This document shows, piece by piece, positions 23,627 to 35,790 of a stretch of DNA of 64,000 bases. The translations under genes and the position numbers were made by a program. The notes beneath the pieces are model-generated. The model did no database searches. It saw nothing but the letters and a program-made list of their open reading frames with translations, and had not been told where the DNA came from. Each line of letters begins with the position of its first letter. The stretch's first letter is position 1. The DNA comes from Bisporella sp. PMI_857 (Eukaryota; Ascomycota; Leotiomycetes; Helotiales; Helotiaceae), in assembly GCA_021307315.1 (NCBI GenBank), contig JAJSPD010000034.1, positions 372,001 to 436,000 of the forward strand. The letters run 5' to 3'.

Positions 23627-26563
23627 TGTGAAGAGACTGGCGTTTGTATCTCTAATAAGATGCTCAGCTCTTCTGCATAACGATAGTCATAGACCAATTC
23701 CAAGGGTGGGCTCTGTCGAATCTGTTTCTTTGTAATTCCAGATTCGAGATGTAGTGCAGAGGCCGTGCTATATACAATCGAAGATAAGAGCGGGGTCAGG
23801 ATACTGATGCTGAATTGGAGCTGTTCCAAGACGATCTGCGGCTGGGACATAACACGGTATACAAACTACGATCTGCCACCAAAATTCCACGTAACCGGAA
23901 CTTGGTTATAGGGCGCTTATCGTATGTTGGATTGCGGATGTCAATTGTGTTCCACAAGGGATATGCTGGGAAAGCCTGCGCCTCAAGAAACGGAACATTC
24001 CAGGACTATTCACACATATTTTAGTTTGTCTGTATGTGATAAGTGACGGCTGCCACTTACTTCGAGCCACTTGGGTCACTCTTGAAGATGCGCTCTACTG
24101 GTTGGTTAATTATTACGTTTCAACAACGAGAGCGCGCACGGTTGCTGTATGGGGGGATTGCGTGCGAAGAACAAGTACTCACGGGCCCTTGGCCGATGGA
24201 AGCCACACCTCTCAAACCAGGTGTGAGGTTGCAGTCTTAAGACGCGTAGAATTATCCAGAGGCTGGATTTCTTGGTCCCAAGGACTCTGTTGGGGAGAGC
24301 ATCAAGGGGTGGGAGGTTATTGGACGCCAATGTAAATAGGCTCGGTAACTTATATGGAAAATTAAAATAAAAATGTAGAAAGAGAGCCTCCAAGATTAAA
24401 TCAGATGAGAGAATGTTGTCGATGATTGATACTACTCTATACGGTAATGCAGCCTATTGAATGGATGACGTCGAATTTGTTCACAGTAGACATCGACCGA
24501 CCCTGTAAGGACGCTAGAAAATGCTTGGAAATATTAACTTTACTGTTACCCGTGTCGTGCATGATCGAAGATCAACATGCACTATGTAACACAACCATCC
24601 TCAAGATTATACTGTACCGCATCGTACTATACTGATTATTGTTGCGGCTGAGACAATAAACACTCCAATATGCCGACCGAAGCTATAAAGGTGTGCGGGA
24701 GATAGCATGGCTTATCATCCCCAGCCGAGTAATGAGAGTTTCTAGGCACCAATTCGACAGCTCCAGTATTTGTCATCCTTATTCATCTTCTTAATTTCTT
24801 CTTTTCCTTGTTTTCATTTTTATTTTTTATTTTTTACATGGTTGGGGGTCTCAAGCACAGCTGCTTGGTCTTGCAATCGCATGTACTGTAGCTATGCCAA
24901 TGGGTCTCTGTCTTTCAGCATTTCCAAGGGGATAATTCCGGCATCATGACATATGCAGCCCTGATACACTTTTAGCGCCTTCTCCTGGTCCATGCAAGCA
25001 TTGGTAAATCAAAGAATTTGGCTGGTTTGTTATTGATATTTTGGTTTGGTTGGTGACACCGATCAAAGACCAGCAATGCCCACGTGTGGTAACACGCGCC
25101 AACCTTGTGATCCTCATGTTGTTGGGGGTTTGAGGCAGGAGAAACTAAATGATCAGCCTTTCATATTGCACTTTTCAGGTAAATCTTAGCGATAATCGTT
25201 GGTGGTTGACGAAAGCGCTGCAAGAACTTCCAAGGGACCGGGGTAAACAAGCCTCCTGTCGGGTTCATGCCGTGATCCCTGTTACACGGACTGCAAAAAT
25301 CCATGAAAACGGATTTTTGAAAAAGCCCCTAGCACAATAACTTCCGACAGATCATGTGTTTGATATGTAGAAAAAAACGAGACTGTTAAGTCTTTCTACC
25401 TGGACGTTTCGAAAGACTCAAAACCGTACGATAAATGACTCCATCTTGCAGCCACGGGGTTCCATCATTGGTAATGTATCGTAGCCCTTTGTCTCCTCCT
25501 CTTCTTTCCTTCAGCTCTTGGAGCGCGAAGTGCAGTGTTCTGATAGATACCTTCCACAGACCAGACGTGATATTCATTGAACATTTGTACCTAATTCATT
25601 GGATTAGTCGCAAAGGCCGTTATACAGTATGATTCTCTCAGTATCCTCACAGTCTCTAACATAGAACGTACCTTGATCCTTCTATCTTCGAAAAAATCAT
25701 ATTCCCTTTGAGCAATTCAACGTGCTGTCTTGAGTGTAAGTGAGAGATAAAACCCCAGGTGCCTCTTGGTTCTCATCCACCTGCCAAATGTGATAGAGGC
25801 GCACCACATTACAAGCCGCTCCACATTAATTTACTACAACCACGGTCTTACTTTCATTCCAAGCCGTCCACCTTACTCTGAAGTTTGAGCGCGGGAGAAG
25901 GCACATCTGATAAAGCACAACTGAAAGCCACCCAGCCTATCGCCGATTCTCTTCTTGAAATCTTAAGTTTGGTATTCTTTTTCATTAGTAAATTCTTTCT
26001 CCACTTTAGCTTAAACTTAACATATTGGTTGCACAGGTCTAAGTGCAACGGCTCCATCAAAACAATACTTTGAAAGATCCATCAACATTCCAGCTTCGCT
26101 AGACTACCATGCTGTTCCTTCGCTCACTTTGACCGAGTATCAGAAGTGCCGCACTGTAGCCCGTCATTGCGCGTTGAAAGGGGGCCAAACTGGCGGTATG
26201 TTTCCTCCCGCAAGTACCCTTCGTCTTGCTTCACATCCGTGATTTATATGAACAGAGGTGCATTTTCTCTTTGTCTCCCAGCAACCTAGAACCATGCTGC
26301 TATATTCAAATTTCAGAGCTATCACTGATTAATTGGGTCTTCAGGCTTATTTTCCCACCAAGCAACCTTCAAGCTACTTTACTATATACAACTAGTCCGT
26401 TGTAGAGACCAGTTGCGGCTTCGCCGATCCGAAATGACCGTGGCTCTTCTAAACACATCTTCTCATTAACTCGGACCATCTTTGCATGCTTGAGCCGCAT
26501 AGCTCAGCGTGGCTGCACCGACATCGCAAATCACCAACCGCATGACCCCCAACAAAAGCAAAC
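23627..26563. other. Longest intergenic region, no gene seen
   Basis: About 2.9 kb between divergently transcribed PAS and EED genes. A T/C-rich tract lies at 24779-24838. ORFs at 24106-24393 and 24426-24635 show no family features. Long 5' UTRs or regulatory DNA could lie here. Confidence 0.5.
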
Positions 26564-28576
26564 ATGGCTTTTAAGTACGGTGAAAAGCACGAATGGGAAC
26601 TTCCCCATCTTAGAGAATCATATCAAGTGCCGGTAAGTGACGACAGGCTACCCCAATAGGAGACATCTCCGAAGCTTGTCCTTGCCCTGCTTATAGAACT
26701 CTTCGTAATGATTGCTTGTATAGGATGCTGGCGGTACGTTCATCTAGCCCGCTTAGACTCCCCGATCGCTCACTCGAGTCTCCTCAGATCTATGGTCCGT
26801 GAAGTTCTATCCCTACAACAAGCCGGGCGTCGATCCCATCTTCGCAGTTGTTGGAGGGAAACATGTCAGTATTTCCATTTCTGGTCCGCTTATTATTACC
26901 GAATTTGACACCTTTCAGATTTTGATTTGCAGAGTACCTCAAGACAGTAAAGGATTTGAGGTCATCAAAAGTATCCTAGATGAAGAAGTATGTTTACTTA
27001 GGCTTTCGTAGCTTGCAAGCTGACACACGGTAGGCTGAAGCAGACCACTTTGCGTGTGCCTGGACTAAAGATCTGGAGACCGGAACGCCAATATTGTGTG
27101 TAGCAGGTCACACCGGTAAGATCTTAATCATAGATGCTCTGACAGGAGAGTTGCAGAGGGCAAGTTCTTTGGATAAAATGACTGTAGGAAGACGTGCTAA
27201 TATTTGACAGACGTTTGCAGGTCATGGAGGGGTAATTATCTTTCCGTCATAATGTTTTATTTGCAGACTTCCTAACGGCCATAGCCCATTAATGACCTCG
27301 CAATCTCGCCAATTAACCCCCAAATATTAGCCTCTGCATCAGACGACCAGACAGTGCGAATATGGACGCTTCGGGCTGAGGATGCAAAACAACCTTGTGC
27401 TGCAATTCTTGCTGGAGACGGTCATCGAGACACAATTCAATCAATAGTAAGTTGCGAGCTTAGTTACAGATCATTTCTAACAATGCAGTCGTGGCACGAA
27501 ACGGGACGATATATCATATCAGGAGGCATCGATCGGCAAATCATTCTAGTACATATCGCTACCCATTGCAATTCCTATGCTGACAGTATCATCAGTGGGT
27601 TGTACCCGAGTTTCCAGACAAAAATACTGGAACGAATAAGCCAACTCGAATATTCTATCCCCACTTTTCAACATCTGAAATACATTATCATATTGTAGAT
27701 TGGCATGTCCTCATTCTCGCCATCATTACGAACTGTACTAATAGCAGTAGCGTTATGTTCCATCACGATCTCATCATATCAAAAGCCGAACGCGAATGGA
27801 ACATCGTGCTTTGGTCTATAACAGGCTTTAACTCCAAGCACCCACCTCCATCTCCACTTACCGCACCCACAGTCCATGACATGGACAACGATACCCGCTC
27901 TGCCTTCTCACCACCCTCATCCCCAATGTACTCCCGACTACTCCAATTCTCCATCCCAGACACCGACGTCATGTTCATGCGATTCGGCTTCTATCCCGGC
28001 AATCCTGACCCCAGATTCGGCGGAGGGCTTAGTGGACCCGTTCTAGCCATGTGCAACTCCTCTAGCAAAGTCCTGTTCTTCGATTTCCGCAGGCTCGAAG
28101 AACATCACGACTATATCCAAGCCCTGGAAAACACAACAGCAGCTACTCAGGCGCTACCCTCCGCAACCGATTCAACAAGCCCTGCCAAAGCAAACTCTAT
28201 AGTACCAGATATCAAGCGCCCACCCTTCCTCATCCCCTTTAAATCGCGGAATCGCGGCGGCAGCAGTCATATACGAGCCATAGACCGCATCGCTGCTTCT
28301 CACGGTAGCCCATCGGGCTCCGAGCGCAGCACCACCATGCCCGAGGAAAAAGAGAAGAGCACCGCCGCGGCAGATGAAAAGAAGAGCAGAGAGAACTGGG
28401 GGCATCGGTACTTCATTGGCGATTCGCAGAAGGACCTATTGCCACATAAGGAGGAAATGGTTAAGGGGCTAAACTTCGTGGGTCGCCAGATTGCGTGGAG
28501 TACCGGCGGAGAATGGTGTGTTGTGGTGGGAAGCGCGGGTGTGATTTCTATTTTTGAGAGATGGGGTGGGAAATGA
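26564..28576 (+). CDS. eed: Polycomb EED/ESC homologue (WD40), PRC2 subunit
   Basis: Ten exons (26564-26632, 26724-26733, 26788-26864, 26919-26987, 27034-27159, 27211-27231, 27285-27446, 27489-27548, 27596-27702, 27751-28576) encode 508 aa, all phases closing. The protein shows the EED WD40 propeller: FYPYNKPGVDPIFAVVGGKH, FACAWTKD, LCVAGHTGKI, TFAGHGGPINDLAISP, LASASDDQTVRIW, GDGHRDTIQSI, SWHETGRYIISGGIDRQI, FHHDLIISKAEREWNIVLW. EED binds trimethyl-lysine and the SET-domain subunit in PRC2, which deposits H3K27me3 at facultative heterochromatin in the nucleus. The last exon carries a long low-complexity insert (about residues 365-450) before the final blade ending VGSAGVISIFERWG. Exons 2 and 6 have only 10 and 21 nt, and introns 5 (27160-27210) and 9 (27703-27750) use GC donors (see findings). 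A fungal PRC2 homologue of Neurospora eed is the natural match. Confidence 0.9.
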
Positions 28577-29476
28577 AATACGTTGTATATTGGCAGATTC
28601 CAGAAAGCAATAAATTTGCAGGTTTCGCACAGGTGAAAAGAATGCACTTTGCAGCAATTGACTCACTCTTGAGAGCCTCGTATTATGTTCGCCGCCATGT
28701 AACCAACCTTACGAATTAATACTCAACATTCCAGTCCTGATAACACACAACCCGGGCTTACAAGATCTTCTACACAAATCTAGCTTCCCCATTTCTGATA
28801 ATACAGAGATCCTAACCCGTCGTAGCTACAGCTTGATAGGATGCTTTGCCCAACATCGCTCATAACACCTCTTCCAGCGTATAAAAATCTAAATACCTTC
28901 CGTCCGACACCGGGGAAACACCAAACATCTTCAGACTCTCGCAAGAGGCCCCGCTCAATCCAGGCAAAGAAAGCCTTACATAATCGAAAGAAGGTGGTTG
29001 CAGAATATCTCATACATCGCAATGCCTAACTTCCAGCCCAAGCTATCGCCATCTCGGGTGCATTGTCTGGACCGGACCGGAATTATCGTCACGTCTATAA
29101 ACCCTGAGTTCCTGGAAACAGGTTTCTGCGTATGACATATTCGGAATTAGATATACCAGGTCGAGACTCCTGTTAAATGGCATACCGCAGAAGGCGAATC
29201 CTATGCCCATCACGTTTTTCATTCATGATAGGACTGGAGTCAGTAAACCACCCAGGCTCTGAAGGAGGACGGTTTATAACATGCACTTGCTGCACGAGCA
29301 TCCCTGGGAGGTCAGCGAACGGTATGTAGTAGAGTAGGTGTGAAACAAGATGGAATTAGACAAATCATCTATTCCCTGCTTTCTACTTAAAAACGAAGTA
29401 GCTTTATGAAACCCAAGACCCAAGTATGATATCAAACCGCTTCTGCATAATGTACAGTTTCTCCATGTATTACTCC
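28577..29476. other. Convergent 3' flanks, no gene seen
   Basis: Region between the ends of EED (+) and PDI-like (-) genes. A 62-codon plus-strand ORF at 28841-29029 and an antisense one at 28780-29022 overlap each other and are not supported. Confidence 0.5.
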
Positions 29477-31769
29477 TTAATCCACTTTGCCATTCATGCC
29501 CCCACCTAGCAATCCATCTTTCTCATCTAACCTGAAATATCCACGACCTCCCCTTCGTCGCCTCCGCATGATCCACAAGCTTCCGAGCACTGCAACAATT
29601 ATACCTATTATGCTGAGTATGGGATGATTGCTGAATGTACTTCTGATGTCAAAGAAAAACTTCTCGAAGCTCGAGATTGTAGATTTTGGCTGTATGGTAG
29701 GACTGGACCTTGCCACATTCTTAAGTGTTTCGAGGATGGATGTGCGAGATGCCATGATAAAGTTTCCGGAGATCGTAGTATCCCAATAACGTCGTTGCTG
29801 TGCCAAGTTAGTGAAGTTACAATATGACATTACCTAGTACTTACATCTTCGTCATTGATAATAACCTTTTCGCCGTCCTTGGCGACCTCGATTCCGTATG
29901 TAGTTCTGATCCAGCGATCCCAAAACACACCATCTACCCACGCAAAACCGACCGGCTTGTGATCAGTCCTGTCCATGTTGATACGAATTTGCTTCGCATT
30001 CCTTACACCTCGTTGGTCCCCCCGGTCTTCTGCTTCCTCAAGCCTCAATTGCTTCGCATCTCGCAATTCTTGACGCTCTCTCTGAAATTCAGCAATCTCT
30101 CTGTCCATCCACTCAATTGCGGCACTCTTGATCTCCTTTTTTGCAATGATGAATTCGTCAGCTCTTTCACGGCTCAATATACCAAGGACTACTAATTTGC
30201 CATCCATAATCTCTCTCGAATTCGATGCCGTGAGTTCAGGCACAATTGGTAGCCACACAGACTGCATCCACCCCAAAACTTTTCTAAAGTCCCGCATGTC
30301 CTGAGGAGCTAGAGCTGTATAATATGTTGGACGGCCATCGCGAGAGACGATGAGCCTGGGCCATGTTGTGATCTTGTAGCGTTCGGCTAGCAGGGCACTG
30401 TTGGTCTTCACCAATCTTGCGTGGCCAATCAAGCTAAGGGTCAATCTCTCTAGAGCAGCGAAGTCTTCACTTGTCGTAGCATGGTCGTAGAAATAGACGA
30501 AAATCACCTCCTCCTTTTCTTCCAGCTCTTTGAACTCAACAGCGTCAATATCCTTGACTCCATTTCCAGTATCGATTGCTTTATTCGCATATGTTATGAA
30601 GTCGCCTAAGCCCCGTAATCCTTCATACTCGACACGTTCTCCTCCTCTGAAGAACAGAATGGTTGGGTACCCTCGAAGGTGGACATCCTTGCATAATCTC
30701 GTCTCGACTTCACAATTCACCTCACCGATATTAAGCCTTCCCTTCATATCCTTTGCGAGCTGAATCCAATTTGGCGCCATAGCTTGACAATGGCCACACC
30801 AAGGAGCATAGAATTTAATGAACCATGCATCTTGCGTCATCGTAACCTGACGCTGGAATGTTTCTGCCGTGAATGATCTTGATTTACCAAGAGGATTTGG
30901 TGTTGATGTCGGTTTTGTTGGCTTTTTAACTTGGGTGGCTTGAAGCGGCTTGCTGGGCGTTTTCGCTTTCATATCCTCCTCTACTACGGTTGGCTTCTTC
31001 TCTTGCGTGGAAAGCTTTTCAGCTGGCGGGGCAGGAGCTCCTGCAGCAGCTTTTGGCGGAGGTGCTGGAGCTTGGAAATCTTTAGACTGTTTATCTCCTG
31101 GTGCTGGCAACGTTGGTCCAGGCTTGGATCGAGAACCAGGTTTGATTGTTTCCAGTGCTTCTTCAATGAAGTCACTCAAGGTTTGCATATCCTTTGTTAC
31201 ATCTCCTGGAAACCTCTTTACCTCTTCCTTGTTATGATACAAAACGAAAGTTGGCCAGGAATGGACATTGTGCGCCTCGCAAGTAGAACCAAATGCAACA
31301 CAGTTCAGGGAGCCGAAGTGGAAGTTATAGTATGCGGTAAATGTGTTCATAGAAGTTGATGCCGTATCTGCTGATGCCCCCGGAGGAACAGGCTTCGAGG
31401 TATAATAGAATTCGTGAAGGGTTTGCCATGTAGGTGCAATGTGCTGACAGTGAATGCAGAATGGACTAAATATTGAATTAGAATTCCACATCAGATTCAG
31501 CTTTTGAGTGTATCTCACGAGTAGTGTTTCACAAACCACCAGCCATCTTCAACCGTGGTATTGAAATCATCTCCAGTTATCTCAGTTAATGGTGGCACCT
31601 CAAGTCCATTGAATATTGTAGGCTTCGTCTCTGGGTCTGACGCGGCCTCTTCCTTGGATTCTGAAGGCTTCTCTGGCACACTTGGACCGCCTAAGGGCTT
31701 TTCAACAGAATCAGCTATTACCACTGATGTAAAAAGTGCGCACAGGAGTGGTATTGTTGATAGACGCAT
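29477..31769 (-). CDS. ER membrane-anchored protein disulfide isomerase
   Basis: Three exons, 31519-31769, 29845-31465 and 29477-29797, encode 730 aa; introns of 53 and 47 bp are in phase. ATG at 31769 starts a signal peptide (MRLSTIPLLCALFTSVVIA). Thioredoxin unit 1 has an unusual active site C87-I-H-C90; unit 2 has the classical APWCGHC at C307-C310. A Pro/Lys-rich linker of about 90 residues separates them, and an inactive thioredoxin-like region follows. Near the C-terminus lie a charged helical stretch (about 520-590) and a transmembrane segment (ILSIIGIIVAVLGSLWIM) followed by RRRRRGGRG, so the catalytic part faces the ER lumen. The likely role is thiol-disulfide exchange during secretory protein folding. 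It shares a 447-bp divergent promoter region with the TDP1 gene. Confidence 0.9.
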
Positions 31770-32216
31770 CTTGAAGAGTTGTGGTTCTCCTGAGACTGGT
31801 AAGATCAACGCGCCTAAGCGGCGACAACGCCGTAAACTCCTCTGAAGACTCAGTCAAGGTTGTGGCTAGTATGAGATATAAAATATGCACAATATGGTAC
31901 AGGTTCGCAGAAAGAGAGTGCTGCAAAATCAATTGCTTGTTGAAGAACGAGAGTTAGAGCCACGATTCTTTATCTAGAGTACTCTGCCTTGTCTCGCCCT
32001 CGCCCTTCCCCTGCACATCGCTAAAAATTAAGGTATGCGCTAGGGATATTTCACGTGATATCAAGGAACATTCCCGTTCTAAATATAATCTGCCAAACCA
32101 TGACTCCCTCATATCTATTCATAAGAAAATGTGCAATTACAACACAATACTATCGCGACAATTCCTAGTCTTCGGGTGAATTCAAGTTCTTTGAACATCT
32201 TCCGGCTCAAAACTTG
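31770..32216. promoter_or_regulatory. Divergent intergenic promoter, PDI-like/TDP1
   Basis: A 447-bp stretch separates the two start codons. No TATA-like or binding site could be assigned with confidence; a regulatory role is inferred from position alone. Confidence 0.4.
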
Positions 32217-33868
32217 ATGGAGCAAAGTCCTGAGCGTGCTCGAAAGAGACGAAGACTCAGCAAAGACGATAACGAGGATCATGAAACTAATAACAGGAAA
32301 CTAATTTTTGAGTCTCTTTCTAGACCAGTTTCTCCACCTCCATTTCGCAGCTCTAGACCTTCAGCACCAAAGTCACCTCAACTTTTAAAGTCTCCATTTC
32401 AACTGACGTGGATCACGGATCTTGCAGAATCCTCAAATGTAGATGCTCTTTCTCTGAAAGATGTTCTTGGTGATCCTCTCATATCAGAATGTTGGGAGTT
32501 CAACTATCTCCATGATTTGCGATTCCTTATGGACGCTTTTGATCCTGATATAAGGGACCTGGTGAAGGTTCATGTCATTCATGGATTCTGGAAGAATGAA
32601 GATCAGTCACGCCTGAGTCTAGTGGTAAGTACTTTCTCATTTGCCAAGCCAAGCACTTAATTGGGATCTAGGAGCAAGCGGCTAAGTACGCGAATCTGAA
32701 ACTGCATGCTGCATATATGCCAGAAATGTTTGGAACTCATCACTCTAAAATGATCATACTTATTCGGCACGATGATACAGCTCAAGTCATAATTCATACT
32801 GCCAATATGATTCCATTTGACTGGACGAATATGACTCAAGCAGTCTGGCGATCACCAATATTACCGAAAATAACTTCGCCATCAAAATCGACAGCGCCGG
32901 GAACTTTTGGTAGTGGGACAAGGTTTAAAGACGATTTACTCAACTACCTAAAAGCCTATGACAATAATCGAGCTCCCAGAAGGCCACCTATCTGCGCGCC
33001 TTTAGTAGAAGAACTGTCCAAGTATGACTTTTCAGAAGTTCGCGGAGCTCTTGTTGCTAGTGTACCCAGTCGCCAAGGAATTGAGACAAACTCAAAGACG
33101 TGCTGGGGATGGCCAGGCCTGAAGAATGTTCTAAGCGCAATCCCAACTGTGGGCAAAGAGCCTGAGATTGTAGTTCAAATCTCATCAATCGCTACCTTAG
33201 GGCCGACTGACAAATGGCTCGACAAGACCTTCTTCAAAACATTATCAGCCTCTAGAACCGGCCTATCGAAACCCAAATTCCGCATTATATTTCCCACGGC
33301 GGACGAAATTAGAAGAAGCTTAAATGGATATGCCTCTGGCAGTGCAATACACACAAGATTGCAGTCGGCACAGCAAGTTAAGCAACTCCAATATCTAAAG
33401 CCTATGTTGTGTCACTGGGCAGGCGACGGAGCTCAACATCCTCAAACCGACAGCCCAATGTCCGACGCTGGGAGAAAACGAGCCGCTCCGCACATCAAAA
33501 CCTATACTCGATTCACTGACTCTACCAGAACGGCTATCGACTGGATGCTCGTGACCTCAGCGAACCTATCCAAGCAAGCATGGGGAGATGCTACGACCAC
33601 AACCGGAGATGTTCGGGTATGTAGTTATGAGATTGGCGTGTTGGTGTGGCCTGAGATTTTTGGCGAGAAGGCAACTATAGTGCCTACATTCAAGACTGAT
33701 ACACCAACCATCACGAGCGAGATGAGGGAAGATATTCTGGTTGTTGGTGCGAGGCTGCCTTATGATCTCCCAATTATGCCTTATGGGAAGGATGATGTAC
33801 CATGGTGCGCAACTTCGTCTTATCAAGAACTAGACTGGTTGGGTCGGTCGTATAATGCTAGCGAGTAA
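32217..33868 (+). CDS. tdp1: Tyrosyl-DNA phosphodiesterase 1
   Basis: Two exons, 32217-32624 and 32672-33868, encode 534 aa, close to the size of yeast Tdp1. Both halves of the duplicated HKD phosphodiesterase fold are present: THHSKMIIL with H160 and K162, and HIKTYTRF with H410 and K412, followed by LVTSANLSKQAWG with the conserved Asn434. The N-terminus (ERARKRRRLSKDD) looks like a nuclear localisation signal, and FQLTWITDL starts the catalytic core. The enzyme hydrolyses the 3'-phosphotyrosyl bond left when topoisomerase I is trapped on DNA, and other 3' blocked ends, in the nucleus. The 47-bp intron has GT..AG ends and exon 2 is in phase with the HKD motif. Nothing unusual is seen in the active-site residues. 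Confidence 0.94.
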
Positions 33869-34508
33869 AGTGGTTGCTCTAATAGACTTTGTTCTCTAAG
33901 ATATCGAAATCAAGAGCATATGGCTAAATGGAAAACCAGATTAAGTTGGAGAGGATTTGCGATATTGCCACCCGCAAGCAACCCAGATAAAGATATACAA
34001 TGGCGATAGACTAGCAGTATGCATGGATCGTCACACTACAGATGAACGCCTGTACATCTCTAACATCTTGCGGAAGAAATATTCTAGATGTTCACATGCA
34101 ATGCAGTTCTATGGTGGCAGCCAGCACTTAATTCACTCTGGCTATAAATGAAGCGCTTTTAGAGTTTAGTTTTTAAGGCCTTCAACGTGACAAAGGTCTG
34201 TAGACGCCTCTATAACTGAATTTATGTGACATATCGGAAATGCGTTGGAATCAGTCATTACGATGGGTTCGTTAACAGAGTTATCTTCTCTTGGTTGATT
34301 ACAAGCAGGTTACAAGAACACGAAATGAAGTAGGAAATCGAAATAATCCCCGTTCAGCTACGACTGAATTCACACGTTACTGAAATATATAGATAAGCCG
34401 TGTGTATTGTTCTACCAGCAAGCCAACGCCATATTCATAAGTATAGCTATAGTTCCTTGTCTAGTTCCCTACGGCTAATAGCCTTCTATTCCTATACCTT
34501 CTGCGGGA
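33869..34508. other. Convergent 3' flanks, no gene seen
   Basis: Spacer between the 3' ends of TDP1 (+) and ACBP (-). A plus-strand ORF at 34400-34600 partly overlaps ACBP coding sequence in antisense and is rejected. Confidence 0.5.
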
Positions 34509-34974
34509 TTATGAGCCACCAACGTTCTCGGGCACCTTATTGGCATCATATCCGTGAGTCTCCTTCAGCTTCTCAACGAGAGCAACGTATTGCGTCTTAG
34601 CGTCCTCCTGGGAAAGACCCTCATCGACCTTCTTCTGCCATGCGCGCTTCTTCGCCTTACCCTATTTTATTTCATCATCATCAGCTACGATCGAGCGTGC
34701 AACCCTGTGGAACCGCACAATAAAGCGGGGATACCCAGGGCAGTTTGTTGGGAGGGCCAGCGCTTACCTTTAGGTCAAAGGTACCTGGCTGAGAGTCCTC
34801 GATCTTGTCTTTTCCCTCTGCGACTTTGAAAAGCGCTATGGAGCAACGTTAGGTTAGATGCGAGAGAGGTGCGTAGGGGTCTGGGAACGAACCGTAGAGT
34901 TCGAGGAGCTCGTCGTTGCTTGGCTTGGCCGTGAGCTTCTTGGAGTCGATGACTGCGGTTTCGTAGGCAGACAT
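34509..34974 (-). CDS. acb1: Acyl-CoA-binding protein
   Basis: Three exons, 34893-34974, 34768-34835 and 34509-34661, encode 100 aa; introns of 57 and 106 bp are in phase. The four-helix ACBP fold is recognisable from ELLELYALFKVAEGKD, QPGTFDLKGKAKKRAW, and LSQEDAKTQYVALVEKLKETHGY. The conserved Tyr and Lys residues that hold the CoA phosphate and adenine are in the expected places. The protein binds medium- and long-chain acyl-CoA esters in the cytosol and buffers and delivers them for lipid synthesis and breakdown; a copy is also secreted by unconventional routes in some fungi. The first donor is GTTCGT, weaker than consensus, but protein continuity across it is exact. Small, conserved and probably highly expressed. 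Confidence 0.94.
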
Positions 34975-35790
34975 GGTTATGGAACTATTGAGGTCGTTAG
35001 ATGAATGGCTGAACAAGCGCCAGCCTGCGAGCAGGTAGAAAAAAAATGGTATGTAGTTAGAGAGATGGGCCGAGGCCGTCACATTGTTGGCCTCAAGGTG
35101 CTCATGCCCCTCCTTTCATGTGAAACCCTTTTTTTCTGGCTCTTGAAGAGAACATTTCTCGGACCCAAAAGAGCTTTAACTGCAATCTCAGAAGAGCAAA
35201 GTTAATATACGTACTATCGTTCTTGTTTCTGTATTTTGTGTATATTTGTTAAAGGTGGCAGATGTTGAGGAAGTTGGCGGTGTTGTTGAAGTGTTGCGGG
35301 GCATGACAAACCAGCCAAGACGGCGGGGCTGCCCTCGCTTGACAACGTCATGGGACCTTCACGAATGGGTTGATATTACCCATTGTTGTTCCAGATATCT
35401 TAAAGCATAGATCCCATAGCGAAGCTTACTACTGATCCAGAAGTGGTTGATCTTAAGCTACAATATCGATTATGTTTCAGTATCATATTCTTCTATTTAA
35501 CCTTATGAAAGATCTGCTATCACCCTCAAGTTTATCAGATCGCTCCTATAATGTATATATATATCACCAATGTTCTCATGTTTGAGGGAATCAGGATAAG
35601 TCAAAAGCTATGCCCTGACATCGAACACGGTTGTTAAAATATCATATCACATTCTCCCTAAAATAGCATTAATTATACTTAACCCAGCCCAGTTCACTCT
35701 TTCAACTCGCCCATTATCCATAAGCCCAATGTCAATAATTCCCAAGCAGACACTTCTGAGGATCAAGCAGATGAGAAATAGTTTAAAGGC
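34975..35790. other. Intergenic, no gene seen
   Basis: ACBP promoter side plus the 3' flank of the next minus-strand gene. AT-rich around 35470-35680. Confidence 0.5.
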
